The notes under the pieces were generated by a model. That model made no database searches. It was given only the letters and a program-made list of their open reading frames with translations, and was not told where the DNA came from. Positions 41,079-52,627 of a stretch of DNA of 64,000 bases are shown here, piece after piece (position 1 is the first letter of the stretch; each line of letters opens with the position of its first letter). The stretch lies in NCBI GenBank assembly GCA_946811185.2, contig OX328113.1, forward strand, positions 18,250,521 to 18,314,520, given 5' to 3'. A program made the position numbers and the translations under genes. Origin of the DNA: Hippopus hippopus. Taxonomy: Eukaryota; Mollusca; Bivalvia; Cardiida; Cardiidae.

Positions 41079-41353
41079 TTACATAATGCTGCACCTGTCT
41101 TGAACTTTAGACAGTTTCTTGTTGTCTGGACGACGACCGTTCCACACTCCGCAGTTCCTAATTTCTGCCATAATGAACTCTTCAACCTCAACACCACAGA
41201 AAATGTCAATGTCATCCAGACTTAATTTTGAAACATTAACCGGAAGCGACTCTTTCAAAATGGCGGCTGTCACGTGACTTATGAGTGGAGTGCAGTCCAG
41301 TGGTCCTCCAAGGTAATTTCTTGTAGCCAGTTCCAGATTACAAGATGGAAGTG
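41079..41353 (-). CDS. 344-aa gene, terminal exon
   Basis: The acceptor TTCTTTTAG has a good pyrimidine tract. It encodes LPSCNLELATRNYLGGPLD through to VQDRCSIM and TAA at 41081-41079. Confidence 0.72.
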
Positions 41354-44022
41354 CTAAAAGAAAAAGAAACATATGTAAAAAGGGGATTCTTACTTTTCAA
41401 GTATACTTTCTGAATCTGAAAGGGGCGTATCCAGGTTTTCGTTTAATAACTTACATTTCCTTTTTTTTTACGTGTTTTAGTTAGCCGATAAATGCATAAA
41501 CCACAATTAAAACATCACCAAACAGTTTTTTAACATCAGTATATAGTTACACATATTTCTTATGTTTTGACTGCAGGAAGATATCAAAAGGTAGTTATGT
41601 TCTTCTAAGGTTTATAATGCATATTCAATACACTTCTGAAAAAATACATGTAGTAATAGCAGACTAATTACATCAACAGAAGTAAGAATATCTTATTCTT
41701 GTCATATGAACTTTATAAACGAGAAAACAATAGATACAAAACGGATACGATCTTGTATACTGCAATTAAAGAATTTTTCAAAATAAAATATCGTTATCTC
41801 TTTTTAACGACTTCGATTTTTTAATGTTTTCCAATCTCTCATTATTCTTTCATCGCAACTGAGACCAATAATCAGAAAATTATTCCACGGCCAGGTAGTC
41901 AGAAAATGAGTGGAAAAGACATTTGGCACAAAATACCCCCAAGTAGCTGTAACATTTCATAGCAGTTTTCTGATGACAACAAAATATAGCAAGCGCTGGA
42001 AAAGGATTGACCAGATGAGACTAGACCCCCTTCCCATAGAAAAATGTTTTGTGCGAGTTTGTAGAGAGGAGCAAGTCAACTCAGAGGATTCTGTACCTAA
42101 AATGTCCTATTATGTGTATAAAAAAATGGTATATTATAGATTTAGTTTCACCCCATTCCCATATTGGAAACCTGCCTACGCCAATTTAGAAGTTGATCCG
42201 CATATTGATTCAAAGGTATGAGATACGAATAAAGAATATATTTTACCTCTTTGGTGTATCAAGAAGTGATACGCAGGAATCACAGATTGCGGGTCAAGCA
42301 TGTGAAGTTTGACGAATACAGTGTTCATCGCCATATTGTATTCATCCTCGGTCACATGACCACATACTATTTTCTGTACCCACGACATCGTCCATGATGG
42401 TGACGTCATGATATTGAGTATCTGCTCCGCCCACTCCGGCCTATTCGAGAAAAGAAACAAAATTTTCATTGATTGATCAATAAGTGATTTTCCTAACGAA
42501 GTGAGCTTTTCAGAGAACATGGAATAAACCTTGTAGTCAACAGATTGTAGCTAGATTAACTCAACAAATATCGGACATTGTGGATTAAAGATTAGACTGC
42601 GCAATCTTGTGATGTGAGACTTTGATCGACATTGTCCGTCATCGACAAAGTCCTACCATAGATTCGTATTTAATGTGTCGGGCTACAAATGCTTCAACTA
42701 TGAACAAACCTATATTTTTGTCGGCTGGTAAAGACTTAAAAAAAATTGAAACGACTTACCCATCGTCATCTATAAATTCTTTCAGGCAAACATTTGTCTG
42801 AGTATCTTTAACCACCGTCGGATACAGCTTTGTGTATAGGCCAAACCCTACAATGACGGGAAAAAAATCATTGGTCATTCACTCTTTCAACGCCAATCAC
42901 TAGAATAAGAGAGAGGTTTTTATCTTATAGAATTGACTAGACAAGTGTTAGATACAGATCCAAGAGTCTAGACTTATCTTGGATCTATATCGTCCGCTTA
43001 TTTAGTCTGCCTTTAAGATGAAAATGGTTCTTAGTTTTAGTGGATTGTGATTCAGCCCTCGCAAAATCCCGAATTTATATACGATTATACTAGTAATTGG
43101 TGCTGAAAGAGATGCTTCCATTGTTTGATTTTCGTTTAATCATCGTCGCCCCCGGTTGCCCATATGGGCAACGCCCCTAAGAAGACTGTTAGTTTTATTA
43201 CAGGGGATAGGGCAGGATACAGGACACGACCCATCCTAAGTTACGCCTTGTTATACCACGTGCTCGGTGTATAGCAGCGTCACACGAGACCTTGGTTTTA
43301 TGTCTCATCCAAAAGACTAATAGTAATTTTAGGTGTCCTGCAATTGGAATCGGACCCATTTCCTCGAGTGGCCAGGGATTTGAAGTTCACAAGCTCATGC
43401 TGTACGACCTGAGCTATTGGGAATGCAGTAGAGATGTATCAATATCAGCGTTTAAATGCAACTATATGCTCTAACAAACTGTAGTGGCAAATGAACAAAG
43501 GGAGCTAAGAGAGTGGGCTCTGACAATATCTTTTAAATTCTTACCTAGTTTTTTCCAGTGAACACTGCTGTATATCTCGGTCAATACTTCCTCTAAATTA
43601 TCTCTCTCAATCGTACAGTGAAATTTCATGTCATCTCCGGTCTTTGAAATCGCTTCTGCGACAAGAGCAACGGCTAATCTTTCAATTGGAAAATCTCTTA
43701 AGTCTTCTTCGTCTAATCGTGTATCTCGTACCACTTCCGGAAAGAAAACTTTATGCACTGAAGATTCTGATTGGATGAAATTTATCAATATGTCACGTGA
43801 TGTTTTTTGAACCATGTCGATCCCATTTTGTATCGGAGTAAGTCTTTGCAATACATCTAGATTAAGCCGTTTGTTGTTTTTCCGTCCCGCCATGAAACTA
43901 AATCCTTTCGGTCCTTCTCGTTTTCGTACATTTGGTCTTTTGACAGTTTTAAACGAAGATTTTCTAATAACTTCATTACTTGAGCCGTCGCTGCTTCCTG
44001 GTACATCGAGTGATGTCGGCAT
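41079..44022 (-). CDS. Unrecognised four-exon gene (344 aa)
   Basis: Exons 44022-43545, 42847-42760, 42440-42247 and 41353-41079 join in phases 1, 2 and 1; the start is ATG and the stop TAA. The N-terminal 45 residues are Ser/Lys/Arg-rich and likely disordered, followed by RKREGPKGFSFMAGRKNNKR. From about residue 55 to the end it is a compact, mostly helical protein (DVLQRLTPIQNGIDMV, ERLAVALVAEAISKTGDD, PEWAEQILNIMTS, ELATRNYLGGPLDCTPLIS). No signal peptide, membrane helix or catalytic motif is visible. A helical-repeat scaffold is possible but I cannot assign a family. Confidence 0.68.
42247..42440 (-). CDS. 344-aa gene, exon 3
   Basis: The exon is 194 bp from TCGAATAG to GTAAAA. It encodes PEWAEQILNIMTSPSW, then VTEDEYNMAMNTVFVKLHM and IPAYHFLIHQR. 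Phase 2 in, phase 1 out. Confidence 0.72.
42760..42847 (-). CDS. 344-aa gene, exon 2
   Basis: The exon is 88 bp from ATTGTAG to GTAAG. Only one frame is open and it matches phase 1: FGLYTKLYPTVVKDTQTNV, ending EFIDDD. Too short to appear as an ORF of its own. Confidence 0.7.
43100..43440 (-). mobile_element. SINE-like repeat 3, reversed
   Basis: Minus strand begins with tRNA-like CCCAATAGCTCAGGTCG. It later carries GGGCGTTGCCCATATGGGCA and ends in TTAAACGAAAAT. Same family as the copy at 60045. Lies between exons 1 and 2 of the 344-aa gene. Confidence 0.68.
43545..44022 (-). CDS. 344-aa gene, exon 1
   Basis: Starts ATG CCG ACA at 44022 and runs 159 codons plus one base to CTAG|GTAAG. Holds the Ser/basic N-terminus and the first helical part, ending VLTEIYSSVHWKKL. 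Confidence 0.72.
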
Positions 44023-44689
44023 TTTTCTCTTCGTTTCAATTCACTACCTCTGACAGAAGCCGTGGCTTGACACTGAATGCAAATTAACTTTTATATTTGA
44101 GTCTTGTGTAAATGTAACATATTGTGTTCTTATAAACAAATTAAGAAACAGTGGGATCTGTTCTTTTTTGACCAAATATGTATCACACAATTTAAATACA
44201 AGATTGTTTGATAAACACACATATGTGACATCTACATATTGACATATATTTTGAGAATGTTTCTCTTCTTTTTTTTAAATAACAGTCGATACTCCTTGGT
44301 CCTCAACAAACAGCCCTCTACTATCAGTTATATTTATCAGCTCCTTTCTTATCTGAAAAAGGAAGGAGAAGAAAATTAGGAAACATGAAAGAACAAACAG
44401 TCTGGGACCGTATTCACCAACCATTCTCAGTTTCATTCTTAGTCTTAGTCTGGATTTAGAAAGTAAAACAACTTCTGATTGGCTACACCAATCATGGTGG
44501 CAGTGTTTGCATTGGGGTGTCCTAAGGAAAGGCATTGCTAAGTAAGCTCCAGACTGTTGAAAGCAGTGTAAAACACTATTCAAATCCATAAACACTTTAT
44601 AAACATTCAAGACAATCTCTTCTTTGTATGTGACATTGAAAGTATACTGACAACTTTGATGTATTTGAAGAAATGTGTACGTCACCCTT

Positions 44690-45045
44690 TACTGTACAAA
44701 TAACACTTTCCTCGCCTGTTGAGGGGTTGCTGGTTCTCATCCCTCGCTCGGCCAATTTTTCTCCGAGCATTGATGATAGTCATCGCGACAGGATTAATTC
44801 CTCTCCAAGGGCTGATCACTGTCTCGACGAATGGTTATGTGGGAAAGCAGCCAGTGGCTTGGGAAAAATTATTGTGCGAAGTACTGGTAAAAGAAACTCA
44901 AGGAAAGCATGGATAGATGCACTGGCCTCTACGATATAACTGCTGTATTCTAGAAAAAGGCATTTAACATCCATCCATCCATCGACCCACCCACAAACCC
45001 ACCAACCCACCAACCAACAAAATCAATCAATCAATCAATCATCCC
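44690..45045 (+). mobile_element. SINE-like repeat 2 with (CATC)/(CCAA) tail
   Basis: GAGGGGTTGCTGGTTCTCAT resembles a box B. Then ATCGCGACAGGATTAATTCC and ATGTGGGAAAGCAGCCAGTG, and a simple tail of ATCCATCCATC, ACCCACC and AATCAATC. Confidence 0.65.
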
Positions 45046-45282
45046 CATAGACCACTGTTTCAACCCGTTCTTGAAAAGGAACCAATTCCTTTTGAGAATA
45101 TATTTAATAGAAATGTTTGAAACTAAAACATTGTGAGATAAGTAAAAATGCTGGTTGCAAGCAATTTCTCTTTTTTCCCACAATACTGTTTCCCTCTCAA
45201 AGACAAATCAGTTTTTTTCAGTCAGTTTTCTCCAAATGCTTTCACAATAGAAAAATCTAAATTTTTGCTTTCCGGTATTGTG

Positions 45283-45491
45283 TTAACCCTTTTCCTGCTC
45301 AATAAGTGAAATGCAGCTTTCAAGCCAATTGTAAAAACCCATCTTTTGCTATTTCAAAGGTATTTCAAAGGATAAATATCTCGTGATCGGGTAGTGTATA
45401 TTTAAGATCAGACTGCACGTTCTGTGCAGTCTGATCTTTATATACACTGTCCGCAAAAGATCCTTGAGTCTCGCTTATCAACGTAAGGGTT
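45283..45491 (-). mobile_element. Family B MITE
   Basis: TTAACCCTTTTCCTGCTCAA to ATCAACGTAAGGGTTTA, core GATCAGACTGCACG with its mirror. Confidence 0.8.
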
Positions 45492-45589
45492 TATCTTCTA
45501 CCGTAAGTAAAAAAGAAAATATAATTACCCGAAGAAATCTATTGAAACTACCACCAATAAAATCCTTAATATCCAATTTTATTCCTAGT

Positions 45590-45780
45590 GCATAAAACCC
45601 TTTACCAAACAGGACCGTCTTTAAACGACCCTCGAGAAGATGGATTTTTTGAAAACATTGTGGGAAAAGGAGAAAATGCTGGTAACCAACATTTTCTTCT
45701 TCTTCCACAATGTTTTTTATCCTGCAAATGCTTTCAATGTTGACGAGACCATTTTTTTTTTTTTTGTCGTCTGGTTTTGA
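45590..45780 (+). mobile_element. Family A MITE
   Basis: AACCCTTTACCAAACAGGAC; hairpin AACATTGTGGGAAAAGGAGA; truncated right end GTCGTCTGG. Confidence 0.72.
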
Positions 45781-46069
45781 ATCAAATCGCGCCACCTGTT
45801 TATAACACATAACCTCCTTAAACGAAGGTTTTGAGACCCAAATATAAGCTGAATACATCAAATTGTATGACTGAATGAGGTATCATGAAATACAACGAAC
45901 ACCAGTATTTGAGAGCTTATATTTTATCCTAAGGGTTTTAGGTAACAGTCCCATAACTCAAATGAACCCTTAGCTAATAGAGTGCAATACAGAGAGATGT
46001 TTTGGTGGACAGTATAGATCGAGTCAAGATCATACTGTACAGACTAAGAAAGCAGAGACAGACATACAG

Positions 46070-46325
46070 ACGACGGACGGACAGATGAATGAACGAACAG
46101 AAGAACGAACGGACGAACAGACAGACAAACAGACAGACTGTTTAGCAATAGAATACATAAACGTATTAAATGTAATTGGCAGACAGACAGTCAGACTGTT
46201 TAGCTATAAAATACAAAAACATATTAAATGTGATTGCTGGTTCGGTAAACTAATCAACCGACCGACCGACCGACCTACCGATCGATCGACCAACCAACCA
46301 ACCAACCAATCAATCAATCAATCAA
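46070..46325 (+). repeat. Simple repeats (GGAC, CAGA, CCGA, CCAA, CAAT)
   Basis: Tetranucleotide runs broken by a roughly 70 bp unit (TAGCAATAGAATACATAAAC and TAGCTATAAAATACAAAAAC) that occurs twice. Confidence 0.8.
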
Positions 46326-47618
46326 TTCTTTCATCTGTCGGTGTGTATTTCTTGTACTTACTGACCTGTAAAAACAATTTGAACACAGACCGTTACTACT
46401 TCATTGCAAATATCGCCTAATTATCATTATTCAGCTGTTTTTTGTAGATTTTCATAAGAAATTACCCGAGATAGCACAATCCAGAATTAAATGCACAAGA
46501 ACTTCACAAAAACAAAAAAAAAAAATATGAGACACAAATCTATTGTGTATTTTTACAAATAAAAGTCTCAATTTATCCGTATGTCACGTTTTCTTTCCTG
46601 CTCGTGACAAAACGGCCTCCAAATATGGCACTCTTTTGAACTTCTACCCTTTGCACCGGTAAGTGCGAACATAAATAGTCTTGGTGGACGGCGTAGATCA
46701 AGATCAGACTGCACAGAACGTGCAGTCTGATGTAGATCTACACCGCCCGCGGTACTTGGTTATAAATTATGACCCGAAGTTCGTTAGCAAAGAATTGTAT
46801 TGTAGATTTTGATATATGTACTTGTATATATTCTTAGAGTAATATAATTATGTGACAGCTAAGAGTTGTCTTAATCCCAGACGACAAAGTTTTTGACCCG
46901 TCGAAAATCGAAGCATTTGCAGACGTAAGAAACAAACGTTACTCAAATGATGGCATATGCATGTATTTATAAAAGGACAGAAAACACTGATTGAAAACGA
47001 GAAACTGCTGTTCTAACCCATTTTCTCCTTCTCTTATCTTACAAAAGACGGAGTTTTCGATGAAAGGGTAAAATCGAAAATTTATTGAAGTTCTTTACTT
47101 CAAACCCCCTTCACTTGTTCAAACTTAGGTAAACTATGACGAGTATCTCTTTCTTTTTTAATCTTTCGATAGGGAGTGGAAGCATTTTCTATTTCATTGG
47201 TATTCAACTTATGTTGTTTTTTTTTTTAATATACAGCTTTTTCTACAAAATTAAACTGAATAGCTGAAGTCCTACTTTTTTGGTAATAATTCTGTTTTCA
47301 GTTCTATATTTTACGCAAAAGAATTTCGTTGTATATGAAAGAACGGATTAAACCCTGTTCTACCTGTTAACTCGAGTAAAAAGCATTTCTCCGCTGTATT
47401 TTTAGAAATTTTGGCCCTGTATAAATGTGTAATTTTTTAATGAAATAAAAGAGAAAACAGAAATTTATTAAAATATAGACAACATAGATCAAGATAAGAC
47501 AACACAGGACGTGCAGTGTGATCTTGGATCTACACTTCCCGTTATTTTGCGAAACATTCCCTTGACAGTGCAACATTTGGTTATCAGTTTTCCCCGACTA
47601 AATCCTATAATTTAATTT

Positions 47619-47825
47619 AATCCTTTTCCTCACAATCCCGAGTTTTAAGGACTCTGATAGAGAAGACTTTGAAAACTTTGTGGAAAAAGGAAAAAGTGCT
47701 GGTAACCAGCATTTTCTCCTTTTCTGCTCTAACAAAGACCAAATTTCGTCATTTTACCTACCTTTAATTTTTCATTTACAAATACTTTCAATTTAGACTA
47801 ACGTTAGTGTAAAGTTTTGTCGTTT
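47619..47825 (+). mobile_element. Family A MITE
   Basis: TTAATCCTTTTCCTCACAAT start; hairpin with GTGCTGGTAACCAGC; end TTTTGTCGTTTGC. Confidence 0.72.
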
Positions 47826-48519
47826 GCTAAACGGAGACAGTTAGGGCTGATAGGGTTAAGATACTTTGTCGCATCGTATTCAAATGTTCAAATCTTTGCC
47901 ATGAAAGTTCATAGGGGTGCTAGACGATTCGTAACATACTGGCCCATCGCATCTATATTAGGGGCGTTGCACAAACATGGCATTTTTGGTAACGGTGTCC
48001 GATGACAGACCAATGAAAATTTCGGTATTTCGTAATAGACTAATAGCGCTTCAAAGGCCTAAGATTTTATATACTAGTAGTTAGCCCTTAGTTAGTTCAG
48101 AAAATTTGTAACTGTATTCAAGTGTTCAACTTTTAGCCATGAAACTCATCGGGGTGCCGTACGGGTTGTATCGCTATTTTTGAAAAAAAGAAATGACTAA
48201 TTAACACATCTGGCTCTGTAAGATAACAAACATGGTAAGTAAGCCATCATTTTAACAGAATGAAAAGCCGGGGGTTGAGGACGGAGTCTCCAGGCCTTAT
48301 AATATAGGGCAAAAAATTTTGACTCAGGTACAAATACTTATCTACTTTACTTGAACAGCATCTAAAGAAAATTTCAAATGAATTAACCCTTTTAGCGCCA
48401 AAGGCAAAATGTGAGCCTATAATAATAATAATAATAACAACAACAGAATAAAATCGGTCTGAACTTCATTTCTAGTCGTCGAAAGAGGTCCAGTTTATGT
48501 ACTTTGCACTAAAAGAGTT

Positions 48520-48990
48520 CCTTAGGCTGCTAAGCGCGACTCAGTGACCTTCAGCAGAGTGTGCAGATCAAGACCAGACTGCAGAGAATGTGCAATCTGG
48601 GCTTGGATATATGGACTGCAACACGCGAAAAAGGGCATTAAGACATTTGCGTAAAGTATCGTCTCGGATCAGCCTGCGCAGTCCGCGCAGGCTGATCCGA
48701 GACGGCACTTTACGACTACATTAGATTTTGTCCTACAGTAGACTTCCGCAAAACAGAAAATTACATAAAAACGAAAAGTGTATTTTCGGATTAGTCTGCG
48801 CGGAGTGTCCATGCTGATCCGGGACAACACTTTACGCAAATGTCCGAACGCCCATTTTCGCGTGTTGCAGGCCATATACTGTCCGACAAGCAGATATTCT
48901 CTCCAAAAATATGTTTGAAATAGCAACATTTGGGTTTTTACTATCGGCTTGAAAGTTTCATTTAACTTATGTAGCAGGTTCAGGGTTAAC
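48520..48990 (+). mobile_element. Family B MITE split by a family E MITE
   Basis: B left part 48520-48611 (CTTAGGCTGCTAAGCGCGAC) and right part 48875-48990 (ACTGTCCGACAAG to AGGGTTAA) join at TATA once E is removed. Confidence 0.82.
48612..48874. mobile_element. Family E MITE, flanked by TATA
   Basis: Ends TGGACTGCAACACGCGAAAA / TTTTCGCGTGTTGCAGGCCA. TATA at 48608-48611 and 48875-48878. Two GC-rich stems inside. Confidence 0.85.
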
Positions 48991-49493
48991 CCATAGAACA
49001 CAGAATAACACCAGTAGGTATTTTAGTGGCAGAGGTTAGACCCTAAGAAGAGCAATTTCAACATAGTCCTTGTCCAGATTGTCTCTGAAAAGCGGACAGT
49101 GTGGATCAAAGATCAGACTGCACGTTTTGTGCAGTCTGATCTTGATCTACAAGGGCCGCAATGGCAACTAAAATAGTGAAATGCGCTCTAAGTGTTACTG
49201 TAAATAAGACTTTAATGGAGATGCAGTCGTGAAAGCGGTGTGACGAAAGGAGAAATTACTATTTTTGCTTCGAATGACTTCGATAACTAACTTATAAGAT
49301 ATGACTTAATACCGAGTCGGATTTCCCGCTGGCAAGTCACTGCAGAGCCTCGACCTAGTACTGATGAACATGCCAATGAAAATGATTAAGTCGACTGTTC
49401 CTCTGATATATTCAATGTCGAAAATACCTTAAACGTATTATTCAAACATAAAAAAATAATAGTAAAAAAAAAAGTAGACGGTGAAAGATCACA

Positions 49494-49618
49494 GCCCGTA
49501 TTCACTAATCATTCTAAAGAATACTCTTTGTCTAATTCTCAAGAATACTCTAAATTTAGAAAATTCTGAAGAATTAGACACAGAACGTGCTTAAGAATGG
49601 TTTGATGAATACGGGCCC
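49494..49618. mobile_element. Family C MITE, central palindrome deleted
   Basis: CCCGTATTCACTAATCATTC to GATGAATACGGGCCC, 125 bp instead of about 195. Confidence 0.78.
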
Positions 49619-49622
49619 TGCA

Positions 49623-49820
49623 GGCTGCGTGTTCACAGACAATTCTTAGGAATATTCTTAGTCTTATTCTTCAAGATTTTCTAAATTTGAAAGTAACACA
49701 ACTTCTGATTGGCTAAACCGAATGGTTTAGCCAATCAGAAGTTATGTTACTTTCAAAGTTAGAAAATTCTGGAGAATAAGACAAAGACCGCTCTTAAGAA
49801 TGATTGGTGAATACGGTCCC
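49623..49820. mobile_element. Family C palindromic MITE
   Basis: GTGTTCACAGACAATTCTTA to GATTGGTGAATACGGTCC. The centre TGGCTAAACCGAATGGTTTAGCCA is near perfect. Five bases from the previous copy. Confidence 0.82.
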
Positions 49821-49965
49821 AGGACTACCTTCGGTAAATACGGGTTCTTGCTTTTTAGCGAATTCAGCTAATTCTTAACACGAACGGATACATATATTAT
49901 GTACATTTTACACAACAATGTATCACATGTTCACATGGCGTGATGCATCTATATGACAGTTTAAC

Positions 49966-50190
49966 TCTTAACCATACGACAAAAATGTAGACTTTTCCAA
50001 ATTGAAAGCATTTGCAGACGACAATTTGAATTTGACACAAATGGCGGAATTTGTCTCTGATATGGTAGAAAACATTGTGGGCAAAGGAGAAAAATTTGGT
50101 TACCCGCGTTTTCTCTCATTATTTTTTTTTTTCATAAGGCTTCTTTTCTCAGGGTCGTTAAAAGTCAGGGTTGTGTGGTAAACGGTAAAA
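49966..50190 (-). mobile_element. Family A MITE
   Basis: TTAACTCTTAACCATACGAC, then GCATTTGCAGACGACAATTT, altered hairpin tip (TTGGTTACCCGCG), end GTGTGGTAAACGG. Confidence 0.75.
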
Positions 50191-50434
50191 ACGATGCTAA
50201 CTGTTGTTAACCATTACAGCGCCATAGGCGAAAGCAGAGGCTTCTGCGGACGGCTTAGATCAAGATCAGACTGCACAGAGGGGACAGTCTGATCTTGGAT
50301 CTATACCGTCCGCTTGTTTAGTCAGGCATGTAAGGTAAAATTCTTTCTGAGTTTCAGCGAATCGTGTTTTCAGCGGTCGGAAAGAGGTCGTGTTTATAAA
50401 ATTTGCCTCTGACAGTGTGAAAATGCTGGTTAGA

Positions 50435-50648
50435 TTAATCCGTAGGATGCTAAGCGCGACTTAAGGACCTTTTGCGGACAGTGTAGATCCAAGATCAGAC
50501 TGCACAGAACGTGCAGTCTGATCTTGGATCTACACTTTCCGATAAGGAGATATCTTCTCCTATGTCATTAGCTTTGAAATAGCAAAATATGGGTTTTTAC
50601 GATCGGTTTGAAAGTTTCATTTCACTTACTTAGCAGGATAAGAATTAA
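50435..50648 (+). mobile_element. Family B MITE, reference copy
   Basis: 214 bp with TTAA at both ends: TTAATCCGTAGGATGCTAAG and AGCAGGATAAGAATTAA. The central palindrome of about 68 bp has AGTGTAGATCCAAGATCAGA and its mirror around AGAACGTG. Confidence 0.85.
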
Positions 50649-50877
50649 CTCTTTCACCGCCTACTAAATAAATTTGACATTTTTTTCTAGGTACAAAAAG
50701 AAGATATCCATTACAGTTTATGATGAATTTGGTTATTGTTTAGCATCAACTACAGTACGGTGTAGATTTAAGACCAGACTGCACGGTCATAGCAGTCTGA
50801 TCTCGATCTACACCATCTGCAAAAGCTACTGTTGTTACCATTCGCTTTGAAATTTTCCAACTAACAGTAGAAACCAG

Positions 50878-51274
50878 GGCCTGTATTCACCAACCATTCT
50901 TGAGAATATTCTTAGTTTTATTCTCAAAGCAGAGCTCCAGATAGAGGGAGTGATTTTGATTTCAAAATTGAAAATATTAATTATTCTCCACTAAACCCTA
51001 TGTTATGGGTACTCATTAGAATCATCTCATCGATACGATTCTAATGCGTACCCACAACATAGAGTTTGGAAGAGAAATAATGGATTTAGAATACCATCAC
51101 TCCCTCTTATCTGGAGCTCTGTCCCAGATATTCAAAGTTTAAAAGTAACACAACTTCTGACTGGCTAAACCATTTGGTTTAGCCAATCAGAAGTTGTGTT
51201 ACTTTCAAATATAGAAAATTCTGGAGAATAAGACAAAGAACATTCTTAAGAATGATTGGTGAATACGGGCCCTG
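50878..51274. mobile_element. Family C MITE split by another palindrome
   Basis: CCTGTATTCACCAACCATTC starts it, and GATTGGTGAATACGGGCCC ends it at 51274. The C arm TTATTCTC..CCAGATATTC is broken by the insert at 50930-51121. Confidence 0.82.
50930..51121. mobile_element. Palindromic MITE inserted in family C
   Basis: Ends CAGAGCTCCAGATAGAGGGA / TCCCTCTTATCTGGAGCTCTG, with a second symmetric zone CATAGAGTTT / CCCTATGTT around 51000-51070. 192 bp. Confidence 0.8.
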
Positions 51275-51291
51275 GTTGTTTAGGTTTTAAA

Positions 51292-52627
51292 CACAGGGAC
51301 TCGATCCAGTAATTATTTTGGTATCTTGTAAGTAAATATAGACAAGGGGTCGAACTTGACCGAAGAGCAGATATTACCGGGTTAGAATTTAGGCCCAATT
51401 ACAAAGTCAATTTCAGTTCAATTTTGTCATGAAATGTACCAAATCACAGCTAAATGAATACGTTATTCAATGATGCTACAGATTATAACCATAATAAATC
51501 TGACTACCGAACACAGATCGAGATATCAAGCAAATTAGGGTGAATTTCAAAGGTCGGACACGACCGTGCAACTGGGACACCACTCTTCTTTCAAGGCTAA
51601 ATGCCACATCTCAGCCATTGACAGTCGGTTTTCCTACCACGCATCGATTAAAAACATGTTAATAAATAACTTACTGGCAATAAATTTCTGTTTCCTCAGA
51701 AGTCAACAGCGTTTTCAGGTTTATAATCTTTCAAATCAAAACCGATGCCATTTTTACAAGCTTTCATCTGTATGCTAGGGAAGATTTCACTGGTCAGCGT
51801 TGCTGGTTCTCTGCCCTCCATGTATTATGCATCACAAAGCTGGTACGCTTACAGTTAATCAACGGGGCGAAAGTGAAACTGAAAGTAGATTTCTCTGTAG
51901 GAATTGGGTTTCTTTTGCTCTACTGAGGGTATATTTCGAATAAAAGTTTTAGTTAAGTGAAGAAAATTATCTAAAGAGTTTGTATTTTCTTTAATATTCA
52001 CCTAACAAGCATTTTCGGATTTCTACGATTAAAAGTCAAAACTCGCGGTAAATGACATCATAACTTGAATCCCGCTTTGTAGCTGTAGTAAGACTGAGCC
52101 GGGTCCAGTATCAACCAATCAAATTTCGTTTTACAAAAGCGTCGTTTAGGTCTAGTATGGCGTTCAATGGAAATTCACTGCGATAAGGTAATACATAATT
52201 GGTTTTATTCCCTTGTTGATCAATATAGAAAGAAATAGTCGACTGTAAGTTATTTATTAACATGTTTTTAATCGATGCGTGGTAGGAAAACCGGCTGTCA
52301 ATGGCTGAGATGTGGCATTTAGCCCTGAAAGAAGAGTGGTGTCCCAGTTGCACGGTCGTGTCCGACCTGCGAAATTCACCCTAATTTGCTCGATATCTCG
52401 ATCTGTGTTTAGTAGTCAGATTTATTATGGTTATAATCTGTAGCATCATTGAATAACGTATTCATTTAGCTGTGATTTGGTACATTTCATGACAAAATTG
52501 AATCGAAATTGACTTTGTAATTGGGCCTAAATTCGAACCCGGTAATATCTGCTCTTCGGTCAAGTCCGACCCCTTGTCTATATTTACTTACAAGATACCA
52601 AAAAAATGACTGGATCGAGTCCCTGTG
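51292..52627. mobile_element. Long-TIR DNA transposon remnant, hAT-like (8 bp target duplication)
   Basis: Arms 51292-51674 and 52245-52627 (383 bp each) are near-perfect inverted repeats starting CACAGGGACTCGATCCAGT. Direct repeats GTTTTAAA flank it at 51284-51291 and 52628-52635. Eight-base duplication with a CAxxGGG-like end points to hAT, but P-type or other 8 bp groups are possible. The 570 bp middle has no transposase, so it is non-autonomous. Confidence 0.85.

Noticed and set aside
41910..42221. 103-codon plus-strand ORF inside an intron of the 344-aa gene
   Set aside because: Opposite to a well-supported gene, no recognisable family, no clear promoter or splice sites. Possible but unsupported.
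51566..51778. MQLGHHSSF ORFs at both ends of the long-TIR element
   Set aside because: The same peptide arises from both inverted arms; it is a by-product of the repeat, not a gene.
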